NCBI RefSeq assembly: GCF_036985505.1
Contig: NZ_BTGQ01000004.1
Location: 310,001 to 374,000, forward strand
DNA: 64,000 bases
Reading direction: 5' to 3'
Source of the DNA: Croceitalea sp947503285
GTDB taxonomy: Bacteria > Bacteroidota > Bacteroidia > Flavobacteriales > Flavobacteriaceae
Below, in pieces: positions 29,072-38,432 of the stretch; within the stretch, counting starts at the first letter, position 1, and the number at the start of each line of letters is the position of its first letter. A model generated the notes under the pieces. It saw only the letters and a program-made list of their open reading frames with translations. It did not search any database and had not been told where the DNA came from. The position numbers were made by a program, and so were the translations under genes.

Positions 29072-29680
29072 TTAGTCTTCTTTAAAATATATGGCCTTTG
29101 ACTTACGTTTGGTGGCCACCCACCCTATTTTTAAGTTAACTATCGGGCCAAACCCTGAAGGTACGCCATCACCTCGATAGTAACCAACGCCTGTTGAAAT
29201 ATCAAAGTTAATCCCTTTTTTAAGGGTACGTTGTACACCGTAAAGCACCCCATAATAGCCAATATTGAAATCATCAAAGGGTATATCGCTGGCAAAAATA
29301 AGTGGGTCGAAATATATGGAACGTGCTGCGGCAAAGTAATTTCCAGAATTTCCTGCTATGTATTTATTATTCCTGATCCTTCTTTTTAGGTTATGGTAAT
29401 ACCTATACTCGGTATTCAGTGCTAAACCAAAAGCATAGCCTTCTTCATAATAGGCCAAACCAAGCCCTAGACCACCGACCGCAGTCTGGTTTTTAAAGAT
29501 TCCGATCTCGAAATCAATGCCGGGACTCAACAAATTAAATCTCAACTGCAGGTTTTCCACAATTTTGGGTTTCGAGCCTTTTTCTGAAATAAGCTGTGAG
29601 CACAAAGGCGAGATGATGGATAACAACAGTAGTAGTGTACTTATTTTTTTCAAATCGGTCGGTTTTGATAAATCAAACAT
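29072..29680 (-). CDS. Small outer-membrane barrel-like protein, paralogue A
   Basis: A 202-residue protein with a signal (ISTLLLLLSIISPLCSQ) and alternating beta strands with many Tyr and Gly residues. A central RYYHNLKRRIRNNKYIAGNSGNYFAA segment and late GVQRTLKKGINFDISTGVGYY segment are clearly shared with the protein at 34101-34658, so the two are paralogues. No known family recognised. It lies just downstream of the TonB receptor on the same strand (51 bp), so it may be in its transcription unit. Confidence 0.7.
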   Translation of the reverse strand: MFDLSKPTDLKKISTLLLLLSIISPLCSQLISEKGSKPKIVENLQLRFNLLSPGIDFEIGIFKNQTAVGGLGLGLAYYEEGYAFGLALNTEYRYYHNLKRRIRNNKYIAGNSGNYFAAARSIYFDPLIFASDIPFDDFNIGYYGVLYGVQRTLKKGINFDISTGVGYYRGDGVPSGFGPIVNLKIGWVATKRKSKAIYFKED

Positions 29681-29731
29681 ATCATTTCAAAAACAAATTC
29701 ATTCCACTTTTAAATTTAATTAACAGACCTT

Positions 29732-32131
29732 TTAATTTTCAATACGGTTCTTTTCGTCTTCAAGGCCTGTTTTACGTTTTCTTGCCTTTTTGATTTCGTT
29801 TCTTCCGAAATCATAGGTAATTCCGAAAGCGACCTGCCTGCTATCACTGCCCCCACTCCCATCAATGAACAGATCGCCGAATTGGGTGGTTCCTTGCCAC
29901 GGTATGGTAAAGAGAATATCATTGAACGCCAACCTTGCCGTCAACCTGTCATCGAGAAACTTTTTCTGAAATGCCACGTTCAATGAGCCCAAAGCCCTCG
30001 TCTGATATGTACCGCCCCATACCGTTGGCGAATTATACCAACCAGAAACTTCCATTCGAAGGCCTTTTGGCAATGTGAAGGTATTTTGGGCATAAAGGCT
30101 AAATGTTTCTTGCTTCACAGAAAGAAATTCAGGGCTATTGGCCTTAAAGCTACTCACGTAAGCGTTCAAGCTAAAATAAAGGTTCCACCATTCGTTGATC
30201 TTCTTCGGATACGAAATACCGAAGTTGATGATTTCATTATCCGCCACATTTCGCGTGGTAATAAAATTTCTGCCGTCGGATTCAGCTACGGTAACTTGTG
30301 CAAAAAAATCAGATACGTAAGTATAGCTTATCGAAGTCGTCAACCGGTAATTGAAGGTATGCGCAAGTTTTATGTTGTCGGTATACTGTGGTTGAAGAAA
30401 CGGATTACCCTGACGAAATGACAATTCGTTCAATACATATTTGAATGGATTTAAAGATTGATAGTTAGGTCGTTGTATTCGTTTGCTATACGTCAATGCA
30501 AATTGATTCTTTCGATTCAATTGATAGGTGAGTCCACCAGAAGGAAAGAAATCGGTATAATTACGCTCAACTTGGGCATCTTCATTTTGCTGCATACTTA
30601 CCAAACTACCTTCAGATATCGTATTTTCTATACGAAGCCCGGCCTGTACATTCCATTTTCCCTTTTTGACATTATAGTTTACATAGGCTGCATTAATGGT
30701 TTCGTCATAGTCAAATTGATTGCTTTCCATCGGGTTAAATACATCAGCTCCATCTATTCGATTAAAAAAGTCAAAGGTATTTTCTGTATTTACGAAAGAG
30801 AACTTGACCCCCAAACCTAACTTTCCCTTCAATAGGTTTTGCTCATAATCCGTTTTAAAAGTGGCAATCTTGATATCAATGGGCGTATTTTGACTTGTGG
30901 TATTTTCACTTAAAATCTGTGACTCGTCACCATTAAAATAGATATTGGGCTGAAACGCAGTTCGGTCACTATTGTACCTTCCAAAATCTACATCGGTGTT
31001 CAAAGAATACCCTAAAGTATCGGTATACCGGTAATTTATGTTGGCATTCAAGTTGTACGAAGTATTCGTATTTCTGGTATCTGTAACCAAAACGCTATCA
31101 TTTGCTATGTTTGCCACTGGGCGAATAGGGGTTCTAGAAAAATTATCACTAAAAGAATTGTTGAAATTACCGTTCACTATGGCTCCGACCGTACTTTTTT
31201 CAGAGGCATAAAAATCGTACCCTAATTTTAAGTTGTTACTATTTCTATCATAAATACTGTTGGTGCGGGCTCCGAAAAAGGTTTCAGATTGAGTACGCAA
31301 CAAGTTGATAAAGCCCGTACTTTTGCCAAAACGATTGCTATAAGTACCATAGAGGTTTCCCTTTTTCCCCCTGTTATTAAAATTGATACTGCTATTGGTG
31401 CGTAAAAAGTCGCCCACGGTAATACCAGAAGTCACAGAGCCATTGGTTCCCAAGCTTTTATCCTTCTTGAGCTTAATATTGATAATACCTGCATTACCAG
31501 CGGCATCATATTTAGATGAAGGCTGTGTGATGATTTCCACTGATTCAATATCAGTCGCCTGAAGACTCTCTAAATAGTTCGTCAAATCCTCTCCTTGTAA
31601 GATTGATAATTTATCATCGATAAAGATTTGAACTCCTGTTTTACCTTCTACAATGATACCACCGTTATTATCGACAATGACCCCCGGTGCTTTACGCAAT
31701 AACTCAAAAGCACTGGTACCTGTCGCATTGATTGTATTTTGCACATTAAATACCGTTTTGTCCGCCAATACCTGTACCATGGGTTTTTCAGCAGTTATTG
31801 TTACCTCTTCAAGGTTTTCCGTTGCTTCAAATAAGGTTATGGTACCCAAGTCAACGTTCTCGTCATTAGTAACCAATTCCAATTGGTAATCGACAAAGCC
31901 TAAATTGGTAATATTCAACTTAAAATTACCTGAGGGCGTATTCTTTATGATAAAAAAGCCCTGCTCATCCGTTATAACTGCTTTTATCAGTGTAGCATCT
32001 TGTTGTAGATTCAAGGTAACCGCTGCATAAGGTACCGGTTCTTGCATTTCTGAAATGACTTTTCCTTTGATTGATTGCCCATTTGAATTCAGGGCCAGGC
32101 CCAATATGATAAGGGTGAATAACGTTTTCAT
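29732..32131 (-). CDS. TonB-dependent receptor-like outer-membrane protein
   Basis: A 799-residue protein with signal (MKTLFTLIILGLALNSNGQ), an N-terminal carboxypeptidase-regulatory-like domain (SIKGKVISEMQEPVPYAAVTL, residues about 20-105), a plug (TVFNVQNTINATGTSAFELLRKAPGV... DDKLSIL... IIT-PSSKYDAAGNAGIINI, about 120-215) and a C-terminal barrel of the OMP_b-brl_3 type ending in a ...FGITYDFG strand. Such receptors take up large or scarce solutes. No SusD-like partner is adjacent. It is transcribed divergently from a LytS-type kinase, a common arrangement when the kinase regulates the receptor. Confidence 0.88.
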   Translation of the reverse strand: MKTLFTLIILGLALNSNGQSIKGKVISEMQEPVPYAAVTLNLQQDATLIKAVITDEQGFFIIKNTPSGNFKLNITNLGFVDYQLELVTNDENVDLGTITLFEATENLEEVTITAEKPMVQVLADKTVFNVQNTINATGTSAFELLRKAPGVIVDNNGGIIVEGKTGVQIFIDDKLSILQGEDLTNYLESLQATDIESVEIITQPSSKYDAAGNAGIINIKLKKDKSLGTNGSVTSGITVGDFLRTNSSINFNNRGKKGNLYGTYSNRFGKSTGFINLLRTQSETFFGARTNSIYDRNSNNLKLGYDFYASEKSTVGAIVNGNFNNSFSDNFSRTPIRPVANIANDSVLVTDTRNTNTSYNLNANINYRYTDTLGYSLNTDVDFGRYNSDRTAFQPNIYFNGDESQILSENTTSQNTPIDIKIATFKTDYEQNLLKGKLGLGVKFSFVNTENTFDFFNRIDGADVFNPMESNQFDYDETINAAYVNYNVKKGKWNVQAGLRIENTISEGSLVSMQQNEDAQVERNYTDFFPSGGLTYQLNRKNQFALTYSKRIQRPNYQSLNPFKYVLNELSFRQGNPFLQPQYTDNIKLAHTFNYRLTTSISYTYVSDFFAQVTVAESDGRNFITTRNVADNEIINFGISYPKKINEWWNLYFSLNAYVSSFKANSPEFLSVKQETFSLYAQNTFTLPKGLRMEVSGWYNSPTVWGGTYQTRALGSLNVAFQKKFLDDRLTARLAFNDILFTIPWQGTTQFGDLFIDGSGGSDSRQVAFGITYDFGRNEIKKARKRKTGLEDEKNRIEN

Positions 32132-32316
32132 GATTGTTTTTGGTTTTATAATAGCCCAAAATTGAAGTTTTCATCCCTTGCCAAAAATTGGAAACTGATG
32201 AATGGGCTAATAGTCTGCCCAATTGACCGGACCATTGAACTGCCTATAGGACCACTCGTCTGAAATTCAAGCCACGCTTCACCTTATCTTTTTATCTTGC
32301 CAAAAAAGTGTTGGAC

Positions 32317-33375
32317 ATGGACAAAAAGCTATTTTGGAATTTAAAGGGAAAAGAAGTCTTAGCATTGGTACTCTTCTATATCTTCTCGGCAACGCTATAT
32401 TATATAACGCTTTGGATAAATCAAGGAGGGTTAAATGAAGTAGACAAAACCTTTTTCAGTATTGTTAGATACTTTGACATGAGTGGACTTCAATACAGTG
32501 TTTTTTTTCTTTTCACGCTGCCCATATGGTATTTGATTTTTAATCTGTTTCAATCTAAAAAACTGTATTTGCGTTTGTTATTGCATATCATCACCCTGCC
32601 CATTTTTGTTTATGGTACACAGAGAACTTACTATTGGGTATCTGAATTAATGGGCTTTTACCACCTTGAGGGCAGGGCATCTATCTGGGATGTTTACATT
32701 CCGGCCTTATTCTATCTTTTACAGTTCGGTATTTTTCACGCTTACGAATACTATAAGGAAAACCAGCGGAAACTAATTTTGGAAGGGGAATTGCGCCAAG
32801 CTGCCCTTAAAAGCGAACTTGCAGCCATCAAAGCACAATTGAATCCTCATTTTCTGTACAATGTTTTTAATACCATCAACGCATCCGTTCCCCCTGAAAA
32901 TGAGAAAACACGACATATGATCGGGCAACTCTCTGATTTATTCAGATATCAACTTAAAGCATCAAAGACCGATATCGTTACGCTCGAAGAAGAGTTAAGC
33001 TTCGTCAAAAAATATTTAGATCTCGAGAAAGAACGCTTTAAGGAACGTTTGCATATCGATATTAAAGTATCTAACGATTTAATGACCGAAAAAATACCCC
33101 CAATGCTTTTACAACCTTTAGTAGAGAACTCTATAAAACATGGCCTTTCAAGTTTAATTGAAGGTGGTACCATATCCATCTACATTTTCAAAGAGGAAGG
33201 AAAACTCAAGTTTGAACTATCAGACACTGGTGTGGGTATCAAGAATAAACAAGGTGTTTTTGGTAAGGGTGTTGGTTTGACGAATACGAAACTTCGACTA
33301 CAAAAAATGTATCAAAGCCAATTAGAACTGTTGGATAATTCCCCTAAAGGACTTCTGATACGATTTGCCATATGA
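32317..33375 (+). CDS. LytS/YehU-type sensor histidine kinase
   Basis: 352 residues from the ATG at 32317 (an upstream GTG at 32308 is also in frame). Four hydrophobic membrane segments fill residues about 15-145, then a short helix and the His_kinase domain: LNPHFLYNVFNTINA with the phospho-accepting His178, and a GHKL ATPase region (MLLQPLVENSIKHGLSS, ELSDTGVGI, GVGLTNTKLRLQ). It would sense an unknown envelope signal and phosphorylate the LytTR regulator encoded next, whose start overlaps its stop by 4 bases. Confidence 0.92.
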   Translation: MDKKLFWNLKGKEVLALVLFYIFSATLYYITLWINQGGLNEVDKTFFSIVRYFDMSGLQYSVFFLFTLPIWYLIFNLFQSKKLYLRLLLHIITLPIFVYGTQRTYYWVSELMGFYHLEGRASIWDVYIPALFYLLQFGIFHAYEYYKENQRKLILEGELRQAALKSELAAIKAQLNPHFLYNVFNTINASVPPENEKTRHMIGQLSDLFRYQLKASKTDIVTLEEELSFVKKYLDLEKERFKERLHIDIKVSNDLMTEKIPPMLLQPLVENSIKHGLSSLIEGGTISIYIFKEEGKLKFELSDTGVGIKNKQGVFGKGVGLTNTKLRLQKMYQSQLELLDNSPKGLLIRFAI

Positions 33376-34094
33376 AAAAGGTCTTGATTGCCGATGACGA
33401 AGAATCTGGCCGTATTTTGATAAAAGAATACCTGAAGAATTTTCCAGAATTGGTATTGCTAACCGAAGTCAATAATGGTGTGGACGCTATAACCGAAATC
33501 AATCGATTCAAACCTGATTTGGTTTTTTTAGACATTCAAATGCCCGGCAAGACAGGTTTTGAGGTGTTGGGGCATTTAGAGGAGATTCCGCAAATCATCT
33601 TTTCAACGGCATACGACCAATATGCCCTACAAGCTTTTGAGGTTCATGCCGTTGACTATTTATTGAAACCTTACACTAAAGAACGTTTTGCCAAAGCAAT
33701 AGAGCGCCTGGAGTCTGGAAAAAATGATGTGGCAACGCTTGCCCAAAGTGTCATTATGGATAAGGAGGAATATCCGCAACGGGTGTTGGTGCAGCAAAAC
33801 AAAAAATTGGTTACCATTTCCGTAGCGGATATTATCTGGATCGAGGCGTACGGCGATTACTCAAAAATCCATATTGAAAATGCTACGTTTGTTAGTAATT
33901 ATGGTATTTCCGGCTTGGAGGAAAAATTGAACCCTGCATCTTTTTTACGCGTGCATAGGTCATCAATCATCAATTTAGAAAAAGTTCACGAGCTCCATAA
34001 ATATGGTAAAGCTTATGATGTCACCATGATAAATGGTGATGTAGTTCGTGTAAGCAGGGGCTATATGGATGCGATAAAGAAAATCATGTTCTGA
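33372..34094 (+). CDS. LytTR-family response regulator
   Basis: A 240-residue regulator. The receiver domain (1-120) has acidic DDEE at 9-12, phosphoacceptor Asp54 in VFLDIQMPG, a conserved STAYDQY and Lys in LLKPY. The C-terminal LytTR DNA-binding domain (about 140-238) has ISVADIIWIEAYGDYSKIHI and SFLRVHRSSIINLEKV. It is the partner of the overlapping kinase gene. Likely targets nearby include the divergent TonB receptor and the flanking barrel paralogues, by context only. Confidence 0.94.
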   Translation: MKKVLIADDEESGRILIKEYLKNFPELVLLTEVNNGVDAITEINRFKPDLVFLDIQMPGKTGFEVLGHLEEIPQIIFSTAYDQYALQAFEVHAVDYLLKPYTKERFAKAIERLESGKNDVATLAQSVIMDKEEYPQRVLVQQNKKLVTISVADIIWIEAYGDYSKIHIENATFVSNYGISGLEEKLNPASFLRVHRSSIINLEKVHELHKYGKAYDVTMINGDVVRVSRGYMDAIKKIMF

Positions 34095-34100
34095 AAACAT

Positions 34101-34658
34101 TTATTTACCAACACACCAACGTTTTTCACTGACGATCCATCCGATACTGATATTTGCCACGGGGTAAATTCCACCCTCAAAAGGGCCTACATAATACCCT
34201 GCCCCGGCATCAATTGAAATACTAAAACCATCACCGATGGTACGTTGTATTCCGTAAACCAGACCACCATAACCCTGTAGTCCATCGACCAGCCTATCGT
34301 CCGCAAAACGTTCTTCAGGCCCAAAAATCGCTACGGTCGGGGCGATGTAATTGCCAGCATTGCCAAAGGCTTTTCTACCATTGCGGAACCTTTGTCCTAA
34401 ATTATGGTAAAAACGGGTCTGTAAGGTAAGGGCAGGAAAAATAGCAATATCCTGTAACGGTTCTGCGACTGCAGGATCCAAAGCGGGTTGAAGGGCCAAA
34501 CGTACGTTAAAGGTAGTGTTCACCCCTATCCCTTGCTCATATTCCAAACCTGGGCTAATGGCATTGATTTTCCACTGTCGAACTTCGCAGTTCTTTCCGA
34601 ACTGTGCGTGCAGTGAACAAAGGCATAACCAAAAAATTAAAAAGGTAATTTTTTGCAT
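34101..34658 (-). CDS. Small outer-membrane barrel-like protein, paralogue B
   Basis: A 185-residue protein with signal (MQKITFLIFWLCLCSLHAQ). It parallels paralogue A at 29072-29680: SPGLEYEQGI vs SPGIDFEIGI, RFYHNLGQRFRNGRKAFGNAGNY vs RYYHNLKRRIRNNKYIAGNSGNY (both read as aligned blocks), and GIQRTIGDGFSISIDAGAGYY vs GVQRTLKKGINFDISTGVGYY. Beta-rich and probably outer-membrane. Convergent with the LytTR gene (6-bp gap). Confidence 0.7.
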   Translation of the reverse strand: MQKITFLIFWLCLCSLHAQFGKNCEVRQWKINAISPGLEYEQGIGVNTTFNVRLALQPALDPAVAEPLQDIAIFPALTLQTRFYHNLGQRFRNGRKAFGNAGNYIAPTVAIFGPEERFADDRLVDGLQGYGGLVYGIQRTIGDGFSISIDAGAGYYVGPFEGGIYPVANISIGWIVSEKRWCVGK

Positions 34659-34735
34659 AGTAGGTTAATTTGGGTACTATGATAACACATACTTGTTCAA
34701 AATAGTATTTTTGTGCAAAACATTAACGTATACTT

Positions 34736-35548
34736 ATGAATCAGATACCGCAATTAAAACATCAGGATAGTGCTAATTTCTTCTTGTTGGCAGGGCCTTG
34801 CGCCATTGAAGGGGAAGACATGGCACTACGGATTGCAGAAAAGGTGGTTGAAATTACCGACAACCTTCATATTCCCTATGTTTTTAAGGGTAGCTTTAAG
34901 AAAGCAAACCGCAGTCGTATTGATTCATTTACCGGCATTGGTGATGAAAAGGCCTTAAAAATACTTCGCAAGGTTTCAGAAACTTTTGACGTTCCCACGA
35001 TTACGGATATTCATACCGAGCAAGACGCGGTAATGGCTGCCGAATATGTTGACGTATTGCAAATACCGGCTTTTTTGGTCAGGCAGACCGATTTGGTTGT
35101 TGCCGCGGCACAAACTGGTAAAACCGTTAATTTGAAAAAAGGGCAGTTTATGAGCCCTGAAAGTATGCAACATGCCGTCAAAAAGGTGACGGATTCTGGC
35201 AATGAAAACGCTTGGATCACCGATAGGGGCACCATGTTCGGCTATCAAGATATGGTCGTTGATTTTAGGGGCGTTCCCACCATGAAGCAATATGCACCCG
35301 TAGTACTAGATGTGACGCACTCCCTACAACAACCCAATCAAGCATCGGGTGTAACCGGCGGACGACCAGCATTGATAGGCACCATGGCCAAGGCAGGAAT
35401 TGCGGCTGGGGTGGACGGATTGTTTATGGAGACCCACTTTGACCCTGCCAATGCCAAAAGTGATGGCGCAAACATGTTGGATTTAAAGCTATTGGAAAAG
35501 TTACTAACGGATTTGGTCGCCATACGAAAAGTAGTCAACGAGCTTTAG
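34736..35548 (+). CDS. kdsA: 3-deoxy-8-phosphooctulonate (KDO-8-P) synthase
   Basis: A 270-residue enzyme: FFLLAGPCAIEGEDM, VFKGSFKKANRSRIDSFTGIG, QIPAFLVRQTDLV, DVTHSLQQPNQASGVTGGRP and METHFDPANAKSDGANML are the KdsA signature blocks. It condenses arabinose-5-phosphate with phosphoenolpyruvate to KDO-8-phosphate for lipopolysaccharide inner core. A TATTTTTG -7-like element lies at 34706-34713, without a well-spaced TTG. Convergent with the DUF1801 gene; the two stops overlap by 4 bases. Confidence 0.96.
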   Translation: MNQIPQLKHQDSANFFLLAGPCAIEGEDMALRIAEKVVEITDNLHIPYVFKGSFKKANRSRIDSFTGIGDEKALKILRKVSETFDVPTITDIHTEQDAVMAAEYVDVLQIPAFLVRQTDLVVAAAQTGKTVNLKKGQFMSPESMQHAVKKVTDSGNENAWITDRGTMFGYQDMVVDFRGVPTMKQYAPVVLDVTHSLQQPNQASGVTGGRPALIGTMAKAGIAAGVDGLFMETHFDPANAKSDGANMLDLKLLEKLLTDLVAIRKVVNEL

Positions 35549-35925
35549 TCCTCATCCTTTTTTTTATAAAATCCTTTCCCGCTAACACTGTAGGCGTCTT
35601 GTAGAACCGTAATCAAAACGGTATCGTCAATAACTTCGAGGGATTCATATCGTAACGATTTGACCACTTTTCGTTTTTCGGTAACCATTTGGTCCAAGTG
35701 TTTGGTCAAATGCGCCGAATTCCAAAACCCCACATCAACATATCTTTTTTTAGGCGGAACGTTCAAATAACAGATGGGCGACTTCCCTGAGTAAAAACAA
35801 GGAATGTTCCATTTATACTTTAATTCGGTTTCGGGCAGCGTGATTTCCACCACCGATTTGATATGCAATAAAATACTACGATAAGGTTCATTTTGGGATA
35901 ATATGTAGTTCTCAGCAGGATTCAT
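35545..35925 (-). CDS. DUF1801 domain protein
   Basis: A 126-residue soluble protein with the YdhG/DUF1801 pattern: PYRSILLHIKSVVEITLPETELKYKWNIPCFYSGKSPICYL in blocks, then VDVGFWNSAHL and a KVVKSLRYESLE segment. These small iron-chaperone-like (frataxin-like-fold) proteins have no firm function. Its 3' end overlaps kdsA by 4 bases. Confidence 0.85.
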   Translation of the reverse strand: MNPAENYILSQNEPYRSILLHIKSVVEITLPETELKYKWNIPCFYSGKSPICYLNVPPKKRYVDVGFWNSAHLTKHLDQMVTEKRKVVKSLRYESLEVIDDTVLITVLQDAYSVSGKGFYKKKDED

Positions 35926-35993
35926 AACAGTTACAAAAACTCATTTTATCGATTTTCTTTAAAAAAATAAGTCAAAAGTTGAATTTTATTTTA

Positions 35994-36010
35994 ACTTTGA
36001 ATTTCAAAGT
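35994..36010 (+). promoter_or_regulatory. Palindromic operator 1 for the winged-helix regulator (putative)
   Basis: ACTTTG, 5-base spacer AATTT, CAAAGT: a perfect 6-bp inverted repeat. A near-identical site lies at 36942-36958. The left arm overlaps TAACTTTG (35992-35999), a good match to the Bacteroidota -7 element, so binding here should block RNA polymerase. Nine bases separate it from the 36020 ATG. The regulator at 36630 is the obvious candidate ligand. Confidence 0.6.
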
Positions 36011-36019
36011 ACTTTTAAA

Positions 36020-36625
36020 ATGGATTCAAATAAATATCTTGATGATATCTCAAAAATAAAGGATTTAATGAATCGCTCGTCGCGATTTATCTCTTTAAGT
36101 GGGCTATCTGGTATTATGGCGGGCCTCTATGCACTGACCGGTGCCCTGATCACCTATTTGTTCTTGCTTCCCAAGCCTGGGGAATACCTGACCTTACATA
36201 GTTGGAACTTTAGATTGATTGTCATTATCTTAATTTCAGTGGCCCTACTTAGTGTGTTAACGGGCTATTTATTGACCTCAAAAAAGGCTAAAAAGAACAA
36301 CGAAAAAATCTGGGATGAAACAACAAAAAGGTTACTTGTCAACTTCCTTATTCCCTTGCTGACCGGGGGTATCTATATTCTCATCAAACTCAATAGCCAA
36401 CATTATGGTCTTACCGGGTCACTGATGTTGATTTTTTATGGCCTGGCCTTGGTCAACGCTTCAAAGTATACCTTGGGCAATGTCAAATACCTGGGATACG
36501 CCGAAATCGTACTCGGACTCGTTTGCGCTGCACTACCCGGGTATGGTTTCTGGTTTTGGATTCTCGGATTCGGTGTTTTTCATATCATCTATGGAAGTTT
36601 AGTTTACCTTAAGGAAGAAAAATAA
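36020..36625 (+). CDS. Multi-pass membrane protein of unknown function
   Basis: A 201-residue protein with a short polar N-terminus and about five or six membrane helices (LSGIMAGLYALTGALITYLF, LIVIILISVALLSVLTGYLL, LLVNFLIPLLTGGIYILI, and three more to the end). No family recognised. It leads a probable operon with the winged-helix regulator 4 bp downstream and creD, and has a palindromic operator at its own promoter, so it is probably co-regulated with them. Confidence 0.75.
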   Translation: MDSNKYLDDISKIKDLMNRSSRFISLSGLSGIMAGLYALTGALITYLFLLPKPGEYLTLHSWNFRLIVIILISVALLSVLTGYLLTSKKAKKNNEKIWDETTKRLLVNFLIPLLTGGIYILIKLNSQHYGLTGSLMLIFYGLALVNASKYTLGNVKYLGYAEIVLGLVCAALPGYGFWFWILGFGVFHIIYGSLVYLKEEK

Positions 36626-36629
36626 CCGA

Positions 36630-36926
36630 ATGGGGCTGATTGACAACATTAATAAATTATTCGATCATCGAATTCGTTTGGGCATTATGTCCATTCTTAT
36701 TGTCAACGAAAGTGTTGATTTCAATCGGCTCAAAGAACTGCTTGAAATAACCGACGGCAATCTGGCCAGCCATACCAAAACCTTAGAAAAGGCCAACTAT
36801 ATTTTAGTCGAGAAATCCTTTATAGGGCGTAAACCCAATACCAAATACAGTATCACAAAATCTGGGAAAGCGGCCTTTCAAAAACATATTGAGGCGCTGG
36901 AAAACTTAATTCGAAAACAAAATTAA
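36630..36926 (+). CDS. Winged-helix transcriptional regulator (HTH_34/ArsR-like)
   Basis: A 98-residue protein that is essentially one winged-helix domain: HRIRLGIMSILIVNESVDFNRLKELLEITDGNLASHTKTLE (in blocks) supplies the helices and recognition helix, and RKPNTKYSITKSGKAAF the wing. Members of this small family (PF13601-like) often sit beside creD or membrane genes in Bacteroidota. Likely a homodimeric repressor of its own operon and of creD through the twin palindromes at 35994 and 36942 (inference). Confidence 0.88.
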   Translation: MGLIDNINKLFDHRIRLGIMSILIVNESVDFNRLKELLEITDGNLASHTKTLEKANYILVEKSFIGRKPNTKYSITKSGKAAFQKHIEALENLIRKQN

Positions 36927-36941
36927 TTTTTTTATCATTTT

Positions 36942-36958
36942 ACTTTGAAATACAAAGT
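36942..36958 (+). promoter_or_regulatory. Palindromic operator 2, upstream of creD (putative)
   Basis: ACTTTGAAATACAAAGT has the same 6-5-6 palindrome as the site at 35994-36010, and both are followed by ACTTTTAAA. It overlaps a -7-like ACTTTG and lies 17 bases before the creD ATG. Confidence 0.6.
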
Positions 36959-36975
36959 ACTTTTAAACTTTACAA

Positions 36976-38364
36976 ATGGAAACAATTAAAAACAACAAAG
37001 GATTTGGAAATTGGATACGAACCAGTATCACTGCCAGAATGTTAATGATAGGCTTTATCATCTTAGTACTCTTGATACCGTTGATTTTTATAAAAGAGTT
37101 GATTCGAGAACGTGCTTCACGCCAACAAGATGTGGTTCAAGAAGTAGGTAATTTATGGGGCGAAGAAGTGCTTTTTATGGGTCCCATACTTAAGGTTCCC
37201 TATAAGACCTACACCGAATCCACAAAAATGGTCACGGGCACCAAATCGGTTATCACAGAACGTACCAGTAAAATCAAATACGCCTATTTCTTTCCTGATG
37301 ACCTTGAAATTGATGCTCGGGTAGACGCCGTTAAAAAAGAACGGGGTATTTACGAAACCTCTGTTTTCTCTAGTGAAATGAATTTTACAGGAAGTTTTAG
37401 CGTACCCAATTTTGCCCAAAACGACGTCAAATCAGAAGATGTTCTATGGCAAAAGGCAACCATTCTCATAAAGACCTCAAACCTTAAAGGCATTAAAAAT
37501 CAAATTGAGATGCAACTGGGTGGTTCAAAAACGAAATTTCTTCCCAAGTATAAACAATCCGACTCAGACGGAACCTATCATCCTAATTATTTGGCCATGC
37601 ATGAACTGGAAAGTGCATTTTTGAATGAAACAGCTTTACCCAAAGTAGGTCGTATCAATTTTACGACCCTTATGACCGTAAATGGAAGTTCTCGAATACG
37701 GTTCGTACCTGTTGGCGAGCAAACTACCTTACACATGACCAGTAACTGGGAAGATCCTAGTTTCACCGGAAATTTCTTGCCTGAAGAAGATGCGGATGAA
37801 AGTGTTACCAATGAAGGTTTTGAAGCCAATTGGAAGGTATTGCAGACGAACCGGCAGTTTGAACAGGCCTTTTTTGGGCAACTTCCGAACCTTTCGTCAT
37901 TTTCATTTGGTACCGACCTATTGGTACCTGTAGACGAATATCAAAAAAGCGAACGTTCCGCAAAATATGGGTATTTGGTCATTGCCCTTACCTTCTTGGT
38001 CTTCTTTTTAATACAGACCATTAGTACCATCAACATCCATCCCTTTCAATACTTGATGATCGGGCTTGCCCTGGTCATGTTCTATACATTGCTTATCTCC
38101 ATATCTGAACACCAAAACTTTTTAAAAGCGTATGCTATTGCCAGTACCGCGGTCATCGGTTTGATTAGTCTGTATTCGCAAAGTATTTTAAAGAGCATCA
38201 AGTTCGTACTCTTCATATTCACCTCGCTTACTGCGCTTTACACCTTTATTTTCGTCATCATACAATTGGAGAGTTATGCATTGCTCGTAGGCAGTATCGG
38301 GTTGTTTTGCATATTGGCAATAGTCATGTTCGCCTCACGAAAAATTGATTGGGCCCGGGCTTAA
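36976..38364 (+). CDS. creD: CreD-like inner-membrane protein
   Basis: A 462-residue protein with an N-terminal membrane helix (MLMIGFIILVLLIPLIFI), a large periplasmic beta-rich region (about 40-325) and six C-terminal membrane helices beginning YGYLVIALTFLVFFLIQT. The motif QDVVQEVGNLWGEEVLFMGPILKVPY at about residue 50 and TLLISISEHQNFLKAYAIAS in the membrane part are typical of CreD. CreD is linked to envelope integrity and beta-lactam or colicin tolerance in Proteobacteria. Its own operator suggests control by the regulator encoded just upstream. Confidence 0.92.
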   Translation: METIKNNKGFGNWIRTSITARMLMIGFIILVLLIPLIFIKELIRERASRQQDVVQEVGNLWGEEVLFMGPILKVPYKTYTESTKMVTGTKSVITERTSKIKYAYFFPDDLEIDARVDAVKKERGIYETSVFSSEMNFTGSFSVPNFAQNDVKSEDVLWQKATILIKTSNLKGIKNQIEMQLGGSKTKFLPKYKQSDSDGTYHPNYLAMHELESAFLNETALPKVGRINFTTLMTVNGSSRIRFVPVGEQTTLHMTSNWEDPSFTGNFLPEEDADESVTNEGFEANWKVLQTNRQFEQAFFGQLPNLSSFSFGTDLLVPVDEYQKSERSAKYGYLVIALTFLVFFLIQTISTINIHPFQYLMIGLALVMFYTLLISISEHQNFLKAYAIASTAVIGLISLYSQSILKSIKFVLFIFTSLTALYTFIFVIIQLESYALLVGSIGLFCILAIVMFASRKIDWARA

Positions 38365-38432
38365 CTTATTTAGTTGGTTGCTAAAGGGTCGCAGCACACT
38401 ATTGTTGCGGCTCTTTTTCAAAATAATATACC

